From a virus: a DNA stretch of 44,092 bases. Below are positions 39,500 to 44,092 of the stretch, piece by piece. The translations under genes were made by a program, and so were the position numbers. The stretch is from the IMG/VR virus record IMGVR_UViG_3300006802_000173, positions 1 to 44,092 of that record; one strand, written 5' to 3'. Numbering within the stretch: position 1 is the first letter of the stretch; every line of letters begins with the position of its first letter. The notes under the pieces are model-generated. The model worked only from the letters and a program-made list of their open reading frames with translations, had not been told where the DNA came from and made no database searches.

Positions 39500-39742
39500 A
39501 TGCGTATCAGGGTTGTGGAGAAGAAACTGGGACGCGAACGTGCCTTGGGTCAGTGCTATCACGGCGAGAACGTAGTCGAGATCGATCCGAGACAAGGCGA
39601 GCGCGAGCGATTGGACACATTGATTCACGAAGTCCTGCACCTCGCCAAACCGGATCTTATCGAGGACGAAGTTATTAGAGTGGCTAATATCCTGTCTAAG
39701 CAGGTCTGGAAGTGTGGGTATCGGAGGATTTTGAAGTCTTGA
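39500..39742 (+). CDS. Small HExxH zinc-metalloprotease-like protein, opposite strand
   Basis: The 80-residue protein has the zinc-binding helix LIHEVLHLAKPDL with HExxH at residues 43-47, preceded by ENVVEIDPRQGERERLDT. This is like a group of small SprT/zincin-like phage proteins. A third zinc ligand downstream (Asp52 or Glu55-56 in KPDLIEDE) is possible. It is the only rightward gene in the right-hand leftward block. Its end overlaps the HTH gene at 39696 by 47 bases, and there is almost no space for a promoter upstream. Substrate unknown. Confidence 0.72.
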   Translation: MRIRVVEKKLGRERALGQCYHGENVVEIDPRQGERERLDTLIHEVLHLAKPDLIEDEVIRVANILSKQVWKCGYRRILKS

Positions 39743-39995
39743 TCTCGCGGTAGTGCGGAGTCGGATAAACGCCCCTGCCGCCCGTTTGAATGCGAAACCT
39801 TTTCCGTTCCATGGCACCGCACTTGGCGGCTCTCTGAAGCACAATTCCTGCGGCGTTATTCGTCATGCCCCATTCCCCCGCAAATTGTTCGACCGTCTTC
39901 CAACCTGCGGGAACTTCATCGGGCTGATTGGCAATGGCTTGCCGCAGCCGCTTCAGAAGCTCGGCAGATTCCATTTGGTCTCGTTCTGATTCCAT
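39696..39995 (-). CDS. Winged-helix DNA-binding protein
   Basis: The 99-residue protein has a helix-turn-helix with wing: ELLKRLRQAI, WKTVEQFAGEWGMTNNAAGI, VLQRAAKCGAMERKRFRI and a Gly/Tyr wing (GGRGVYPTPHYREI). Similar small winged-helix proteins are common phage regulators or replication factors. It overlaps the metallophosphoesterase by 43 bases and the convergent HExxH gene by 47. A shorter start at 39974 is possible. Confidence 0.65.
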   Translation of the reverse strand: MESERDQMESAELLKRLRQAIANQPDEVPAGWKTVEQFAGEWGMTNNAAGIVLQRAAKCGAMERKRFRIQTGGRGVYPTPHYREIKTSKSSDTHTSRPA

Positions 39996-40702
39996 ATATG
40001 TACATTCAGATTCGCGCTGTCGTCATCGTACTCGCCGTAAACGATGCCGTGTGACCATGCGAGAGTTGACCTTCGTTTATGCGCGTATTCCATGCATGGC
40101 ATATCGCTCAACGTGCCTGGGCTATATGCAATCGAGTGTATGGAGTTTCGTCCGGCTGCAACTCCAGCACGATGCGCGTGAGCCACGACGCAATTTCCCC
40201 AGGTCTCAGCACTATCCCGCAGGAAATTCTCGCCGTACAGAACGCCGTGTCCCCATTTGAATCCACCCAAGTGATAGAAACTTCTTTTGAAGACATCGTT
40301 GTATTGAATGAATGTGTGACAGTGAGTTTCGATTGGTTTGATCATTCTCGACCAAACCGCTTCCGCGAATCCACGGATCACCGTGTTATGATGCCTTAGA
40401 TACTTTTGCGCTCGCTGATCATGATTACCGAGCGTGAATACCGTAGGGCGTAGATCGTTAAGAAAACTAGCTCCGCACTGGATATCATCCAGATAATCGT
40501 CAGCGGCATCGTTATCGGAAGGATTTGCGAGCGATCCAGCGCGGAGACTAGCCAGATCGTAAGCATCACCCAGATGAATGACTTCGTGAGGGTTATACGC
40601 TTCACGGAATAGCAACGCAGCGGCGAGCGCGTGTTTGTTGGCTCGGTTGCCGTGTGTGCAGCCTATGGCCATCACACGCTTCCGTGCCTTGATGATATTC
40701 AT
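39953..40702 (-). CDS. Calcineurin-like metallophosphoesterase with altered first motif
   Basis: The 249-residue protein shows the phosphoesterase motifs in order: IGCTHGN (13-19) where the usual D-x-H is C-T-H, HLGDAYD (43-49), TLGNHDQ (90-96), KWGHGV (149-154) and VVAHAHR (172-178). Such enzymes hydrolyse phosphoester bonds, often in nucleic acids or nucleotides, with two metal ions. The missing Asp would weaken the first metal site, so activity may be changed. It lies in the replication block downstream of the RuvC-like resolvase gene. M11 is an alternative start. Confidence 0.82.
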   Translation of the reverse strand: MNIIKARKRVMAIGCTHGNRANKHALAAALLFREAYNPHEVIHLGDAYDLASLRAGSLANPSDNDAADDYLDDIQCGASFLNDLRPTVFTLGNHDQRAQKYLRHHNTVIRGFAEAVWSRMIKPIETHCHTFIQYNDVFKRSFYHLGGFKWGHGVLYGENFLRDSAETWGNCVVAHAHRAGVAAGRNSIHSIAYSPGTLSDMPCMEYAHKRRSTLAWSHGIVYGEYDDDSANLNVHIWNQNETKWNLPSF

Positions 40703-40742
40703 GTACGGCAGCGTTAAAGATGCCGTGTTTCATTGACTTTTG

Positions 40743-41195
40743 TCAACGTCCTCCGCCCAAAGCGTAGTGAAGAATGAGTAACGCATCACAGTTCTTAAGC
40801 GTTACATCAAGATTCGGATAAAGCTCCTGCGCCTTGCTCTTGAGTTTACGCTTCCATTCCGGGCCGGTGGCGCACGACTTCCTTCCTCCTAGACCAAGCG
40901 GCTCCTGCCATACCTTCGGTTCGACGCGGTGGAGCGCGTAACCGTAAGCGTAGGCCAGTCCTTGGCAGATGCCGTAGTTCTCATGGAGCGTTGCCATCGT
41001 CGCAGCCGGTGTAACGGCTGACACAAATTTCGGTAGCTTTTCGATCCAGAAGTGGGACTCGGTTGTCTTGAATCCGGTGATCATCTGCGCCATGTCAGGA
41101 AGTGACTCAGGCATCGGTAGCAGAATGATTCCGTCCTGCGTCTTGATCGCGAAACCGCCGTTCACGCCTGGATCACAGGCAACAATGGTTTTCAT
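40743..41195 (-). CDS. RuvC-like Holliday-junction resolvase
   Basis: ATG 41195 overlaps the MazG-like stop (ATGA). The 150-residue protein has an RNase H-type resolvase arrangement: ACDPGVNGGFAI with Asp8, FWIEKLPKF with Glu52, a helix after GICQGLAYAYG, VEPKVWQEPLGLGGRKS, and a final CDALLILHYAL Asp/Ala helix. It would resolve branched DNA before packaging. A hairpin TTGAC-TTTT-GTCAA (40733-40746) overlaps its stop codon. Confidence 0.78.
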   Translation of the reverse strand: MKTIVACDPGVNGGFAIKTQDGIILLPMPESLPDMAQMITGFKTTESHFWIEKLPKFVSAVTPAATMATLHENYGICQGLAYAYGYALHRVEPKVWQEPLGLGGRKSCATGPEWKRKLKSKAQELYPNLDVTLKNCDALLILHYALGGGR

Positions 41196-41635
41196 TCGAG
41201 GCAAGACTTGATATCGGCTGGCTTGTAGGAAGGACTCTTGATGATCTTGCCGTCCTTACGCTTCACGATGTAGCGAACACCGGATTTCTCGATTGTGTAA
41301 TCCTTTGGCATATTGGCCAACTGATTGATCGAGTCCAATTCCGGCGCGGCCCATAGCTTGGACATATTCGATTCGTGAACGGTCTGGAACGCTCGCTCGA
41401 CTTGTTCCTCGCTGAAGCCGTAGGCGATTGCCGCGCCGTAAACGACGTACAGCAGGTCCGCGATTGCGTCGAGTGCCTCGACCGGATCTTTGGACGCTTC
41501 GAGTTCAACCGCTTCTTCGTCGATCAATGCTCGACGCAAGCTGCGAGTCTTCTCGTCCGGTATCCGTGGATTGACCTTTGTGTCCTGGCCGAACGAGGCC
41601 ATGAACGATGCCACCTGCCTGATTTCTTTTCTCAT
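41192..41635 (-). CDS. MazG-like NTP pyrophosphohydrolase
   Basis: From ATG 41635 the 147-residue protein has the all-alpha pyrophosphatase pattern: LIDEEAVELEAS with E-E-x-x-E, then EALDAIADLLYVVYGAAIAY with D-x-x-D, and FQTVHESNMSKL. These residues bind Mg2+ and a nucleoside triphosphate. It may adjust nucleotide pools or degrade modified or alarmone nucleotides. The C-terminal part (YTIEKSGVRYIVKRKDGKII) is a short sheet. It sits between SSB and resolvase genes. Confidence 0.8.
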   Translation of the reverse strand: MRKEIRQVASFMASFGQDTKVNPRIPDEKTRSLRRALIDEEAVELEASKDPVEALDAIADLLYVVYGAAIAYGFSEEQVERAFQTVHESNMSKLWAAPELDSINQLANMPKDYTIEKSGVRYIVKRKDGKIIKSPSYKPADIKSCLE

Positions 41636-41646
41636 TTTTGTACTTC

Positions 41647-41982
41647 TTAGTAACACAGAAGAACGACGTTCTCCGCTGCTACTCTTATTGCCATTTTTGT
41701 TTCTTCACCATCGTACCATCGCTCAACCTTGATTCTGCCTTTGACGCGCACCAACGCGCCATTGACCAATTCCTCAAGCTGTTGAGCAACTTGTCCCCAA
41801 CCGACAATCTCGAAGTCATCGAAGTCTTCGTGAAATTTGCCCGACTGATCGGTCCAATGACGAGCCACGCTGATCACGCGACGCACCATCTTGGCACCAG
41901 TCTTTGTCTCCGCGTTTCTTGATATGCCTTTCAGTTCACCAATCAAAAATACGATGTTCTCAGTTGGAGAAGCGTTCATCAA
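41647..41982 (-). CDS. Single-stranded DNA-binding protein (OB fold)
   Basis: The 111-residue protein matches the SSB OB-fold: NIVFLIGELKGISRNAETKT, MVRRVISVARHWTDQSG, DFEIVGWGQVAQQLEEL, VNGALVRVKGRIKVERWYDG and KMAIRVAAENVVLL. It lacks the acidic disordered C-terminal tail of cellular SSB, which may limit host partners. It would coat single strands during replication and recombination. It overlaps the helicase gene by 23 bases. Confidence 0.88.
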   Translation of the reverse strand: MMNASPTENIVFLIGELKGISRNAETKTGAKMVRRVISVARHWTDQSGKFHEDFDDFEIVGWGQVAQQLEELVNGALVRVKGRIKVERWYDGEETKMAIRVAAENVVLLCY

Positions 41983-43036
41983 TGATACCCAGTTGCTTGT
42001 ATGATTTTATTCTCTTTCGGGCGTGGAACGCGCCGATGGGATGGAACTTGTCGCTGAAATCATAGATTGTCGCGAAGTTTTTAGTGTCCGTCTTACGAAG
42101 CACACGACTGGCCCGCTGGATAGTCTTCTGCGGTGAACGCCCACCGCTCACCATAATCAGCAGTTCCGCATTCGGCAGATCGAGTCCTTCATCGGCCAAG
42201 CTGGTCGCGATCATCGTCTTCAGATTTCCGCTCTTGAATTCCTCCATGTAAGCGCGGCGATCTTTCTTCCCGATCTTCGAGTGGACGAGTCGCGCACCAG
42301 GAATCTCGCGCTCGTACCATTCACCAAGCGTAATGCGCGGGACCAGGATCAGCGTCTGGAGATCGCCGTGTGCGATTGCCACATCGCGAGCGTATTCGTT
42401 GCGGGCCACGTTCTGCGCTATGCCGATGTCCACCAGCGATTCCCAAGCGCACATCCGCTTGAGTTCTTCATCACTGATTCTCATGTAGCGGCGGCGATCC
42501 TTGAACAGTCGGTCGATGTTGTTATCGATTCGCATCTCCAGGCCCATGTCGGTTGCGTTGGAGATGACAAGAGTCGCGTCGGCCAATGAATCGCCTATGT
42601 CCTCTCGCGTGATTTCGATCTGTCGGTTCCTAAACAAAATACGATTGATCGTATTTCGGTCTTCGTCATCGCACCAAGGCGTGGCATCGAATCCATAACG
42701 CAATCCGTTACAGGACTCGATGATGCGCCGCCATTGGGTCGCAGGGCTATGTTTACATTCGTCAACTATCAGCAGGTCGCACTTGCTGAAATCGACGCTC
42801 TCATGCGGGCAACGGATCTCGTATCGATTCGGATCAACGCCAGCCAGATCGAGGGCCACCTTGGCCTGTTTGCAGGTCTCGATTGTCGGAGCTAACCATC
42901 CGATCCTGGCGGTTGAATGATGGGCGCAGATCGCTGCCGCTATCCATGTTTTGCCGCTACCGGCTGGGGCGATGATCAGTCCATCTTTTGTCTTCGCCCA
43001 TTCAACGACTCGTTTTTGGTAATCTCTCAGATTCAT
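41960..43036 (-). CDS. Superfamily 2 DNA/RNA helicase
   Basis: From ATG 43036 the 358-residue protein has helicase motifs Q-like (LRDYQKRVVEW), I (IIAPAGSGKTW, residues 21-31), Ia (GWLAPTIETC), II (LLIVDECKH, 88-96), III (YGFDATPW), V (IATSLADEGLDLPNAELLI) and VI (QRASRVLRK). The DECK box and compact size are like those of small phage UvsW/Rad25-type helicases. It may remodel replication or recombination intermediates. A longer frame to 43138 has no domain and is not used. Confidence 0.88.
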   Translation of the reverse strand: MNLRDYQKRVVEWAKTKDGLIIAPAGSGKTWIAAAICAHHSTARIGWLAPTIETCKQAKVALDLAGVDPNRYEIRCPHESVDFSKCDLLIVDECKHSPATQWRRIIESCNGLRYGFDATPWCDDEDRNTINRILFRNRQIEITREDIGDSLADATLVISNATDMGLEMRIDNNIDRLFKDRRRYMRISDEELKRMCAWESLVDIGIAQNVARNEYARDVAIAHGDLQTLILVPRITLGEWYEREIPGARLVHSKIGKKDRRAYMEEFKSGNLKTMIATSLADEGLDLPNAELLIMVSGGRSPQKTIQRASRVLRKTDTKNFATIYDFSDKFHPIGAFHARKRIKSYKQLGIIDERFSN

Positions 43037-43100
43037 AGTTTTATTGGGAAATTTGGCCGCAGCACGGACACGCATTAACCGTGCTACGGAGTTGTCCGAG

Positions 43101-43316
43101 TCACACGACTCGGCCCGACTGAGAATCAGCCGGGACAAGGATGAAATCGAAATTGTTCTGCCAGCTATCGTTCAAGCGATTGAACGTGTCGTCCTTGATC
43201 TTCCAGGTGCGCGGATCGCGGACGCTTTTTGTATGACGGCAGCGGATGCGGACATCGAGATCCTTGATGGCGGTGTTCCGCATCTTGTGATCGGGCGGGT
43301 ATTCGTGGAGCATCAT
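43101..43316 (-). CDS. Small basic hypothetical protein
   Basis: The 71-residue protein is rich in Arg, Lys, Asp and His (HKMRNTAIKDLDVRIRCRHT, then RDPRTWKIKDDTFNRLNDSW). It starts two bases after the stop of the previous gene and ends 64 bases before the helicase ATG. No domain is recognised; composition would fit nucleic-acid or protein binding. Confidence 0.55.
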   Translation of the reverse strand: MMLHEYPPDHKMRNTAIKDLDVRIRCRHTKSVRDPRTWKIKDDTFNRLNDSWQNNFDFILVPADSQSGRVV

Positions 43317-43318
43317 GG

Positions 43319-43501
43319 TTATTCCTCCGCTTTCTCCATCCTGACAAAGAGCAACTGGTTTCGATCAATCGCTATGCCGCAACCGTTTCGGCGGCAGTAC
43401 AGTTCAAGAACATCGCACGCTTCTTTGCCCACTTCATTTCCCAGCTTGAGACCCAACAGTCCAAGCGGAGTGATTTCGTAGTATTCTTCTTGTTCGCTCA
43501 T
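43319..43501 (-). CDS. Small hypothetical protein
   Basis: The 60-residue acidic protein (EYYEITPLGLLGLKLGNEVG, then DVLELYCRRNGCGIAIDRNQ) has two nearby Cys and an alpha/beta pattern that may be a small compact domain. Its ATG overlaps the previous stop (ATGA). No known family. Confidence 0.55.
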   Translation of the reverse strand: MSEQEEYYEITPLGLLGLKLGNEVGKEACDVLELYCRRNGCGIAIDRNQLLFVRMEKAEE

Positions 43502-43773
43502 GGTTCACATCGTTGTTCAGTTTTCGGCGGCTTCGCTTCATTCAGGATCTTCAGCATCTTGGCGCAGGTAGCACCATCGCAACCGTCAGCGAAGAATGCG
43601 ACCGACGCTCTCTCGATGATGTCGTGCAGGTAGGCGTTCTCTTCCAAGGCGGACATCAATGCTCCTCGATACCGCTCAGAGCGCAGCGATAGCGTGTAGA
43701 TGTGTTCACCGTCCTCGATGGCTTTCTGGCGGTAGTCATCGACCATTTTGTTGGCGTCACCATTATGGTTCAT
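43498..43773 (-). CDS. Small helical hypothetical protein
   Basis: The start at ATG 43773 overlaps the preceding stop (ATGA); the frame is also open to 43788. The 91-residue acidic, mostly helical protein (KMVDDYRQKAIEDGEHIYTL, ALMSALEENAYLHDIIERAS) has two Cys in FFADGCDGATCAK and ends PPKTEQRCEP. No domain recognised. Confidence 0.58.
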   Translation of the reverse strand: MNHNGDANKMVDDYRQKAIEDGEHIYTLSLRSERYRGALMSALEENAYLHDIIERASVAFFADGCDGATCAKMLKILNEAKPPKTEQRCEP

Positions 43774-43952
43774 CGTCCCACCATCCATTTCTTCAGGTCA
43801 TTAAGCTCATCCGCCTTAGCCTCCAGTTCTTTGATACGCTTGTTAGCACCGGCGAGCTGTCGTTCTAGCTGTTTGGCGAAACCGATTTTGACGTACTGCT
43901 GAAAGGCCACAGTGACGTACGGCTGCCGATCAGTGCGCGGTGTTTTGCTCAC
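43770..43952 (-). CDS. Phage protein with SKTPRTD N-terminus and coiled coil
   Basis: GTG 43952 starts a 60-residue product, SKTPRTDRQPYVTVAFQQYV, with a coiled coil (FAKQLERQLAGANKRIKELE). The T-P-R-T-D start plus A-x-x-L-E-R-x-L coil is a very common small phage pattern of unknown role. The GTG overlaps the preceding TGA (GTGA). The earlier ATG at 43982 lies inside that gene. Confidence 0.68.
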   Translation of the reverse strand: MSKTPRTDRQPYVTVAFQQYVKIGFAKQLERQLAGANKRIKELEAKADELNDLKKWMVGR

Positions 43953-44092
43953 GGCTTGGCCTCCCCTCTGGCTTTGTTCCACAGATCAACGTCGTATCCA
44001 AAGCTTAGTTCGTTGGCCATCAAGTCACCTCCTGTTTCAAGCGCGGCAACGTAGTCGTATAGCTTTGAGATGCGCTCATTGGCCGCGTTGAG
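43949..44092 (-). CDS. Small phage protein, 5' end cut by the window edge
   Basis: The visible 47 codons read NAANERISKLYDYVAALETG, then GDLMANELSFGYDVDLWNKA and a short basic end; the start is outside the window or at the internal ATG 44020. That ATG has a perfect AGGAGGT six bases upstream, so a 23-residue product or an internal start is possible. Joined to the left end of the window, the frame extends to an ATG at 36 without a stop, giving 59 residues. Function unknown. Confidence 0.5.
   Translation of the reverse strand, partial: LNAANERISKLYDYVAALETGGDLMANELSFGYDVDLWNKARGEAKP

Noticed and set aside
40733-40746. Hairpin TTGAC-TTTT-GTCAA at the RuvC-like stop, read leftward also as TTGACA -35 box
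   Set aside because: No suitable -10 box at 16-18 bases and no U-run; too short to call as promoter or terminator.
1-44092. tRNA genes, CRISPR arrays, integrase and attachment sites
   Set aside because: None were recognised by eye; a tRNAscan and repeat search would be needed to exclude weak cases.

Overview
The window reads as an essentially complete genome of a tailed, podovirus-like bacteriophage, about 44 kb. The evidence is a P22-like portal with a helical C-terminal barrel, a terminase, a scaffold, a capsid protein, a short-tail nozzle/adaptor set, three large glycine- and glutamine-rich ejection (internal virion) proteins, and no tape-measure or sheath genes. No RNA or DNA polymerase, integrase, tRNA or CRISPR array was recognised. 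Replication would use a phage primase-helicase, SSB and RecE/RecT-like recombination with host polymerases. The host cannot be named. Many left-arm genes lack a Shine-Dalgarno sequence and have A/C-rich, G-poor leaders, while a few right-half genes have good AGGA-type sites. Reading frames stay open if the right end is joined to the left end, so the sequence is probably a circular or circularly permuted molecule cut inside an operon of small genes.

Layout. (1) 1-9.7 kb, minus strand: small phage genes, DUF669-like protein, RecE-like exonuclease, RecT-like annealing protein, an excisionase-type HTH, a DNA methyltransferase, a lysozyme/transglycosylase endolysin and a run of accessory proteins. 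(2) 9.8-16.35 kb, plus strand: probable small terminase, PD-(D/E)XK nuclease, major capsid protein followed by two hairpin terminators, small head/fibre proteins, an S74-peptidase fibre, then holin and lipoprotein lysis genes. (3) 26.2-16.35 kb, minus strand: large terminase (broken by a frameshift), Cys-rich protein, portal, five sugar/methyl-transfer genes, a small protein and scaffold, all overlapping or nearly abutting. (4) 26.2-36.9 kb, plus strand: collagen/C1q-like fibre, nozzle-like protein, collar fibre, tail adaptor, three ejection proteins and two small basic proteins. (5) 44.1-36.85 kb, minus strand: helicase, SSB, MazG-like, RuvC-like resolvase, metallophosphoesterase, HTH, tiny proteins and primase-helicase. 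One HExxH gene lies on the opposite strand here.

Three observations stand out. A five-gene glycan cluster (two glycosyltransferases, two methyltransferases, a GH130-like beta-propeller protein) is translationally coupled between portal and scaffold. A family of two-tier hairpins begins exactly at stop codons of left-arm genes, with one conserved loop carried on two different, fully paired stems. The terminase ATPase and nuclease parts lie in different frames. Other structured non-coding stretches occur at 3043-3133, 3861-3990 and 6325-6429.

All functional names come from reading motifs by eye. No database search was possible.
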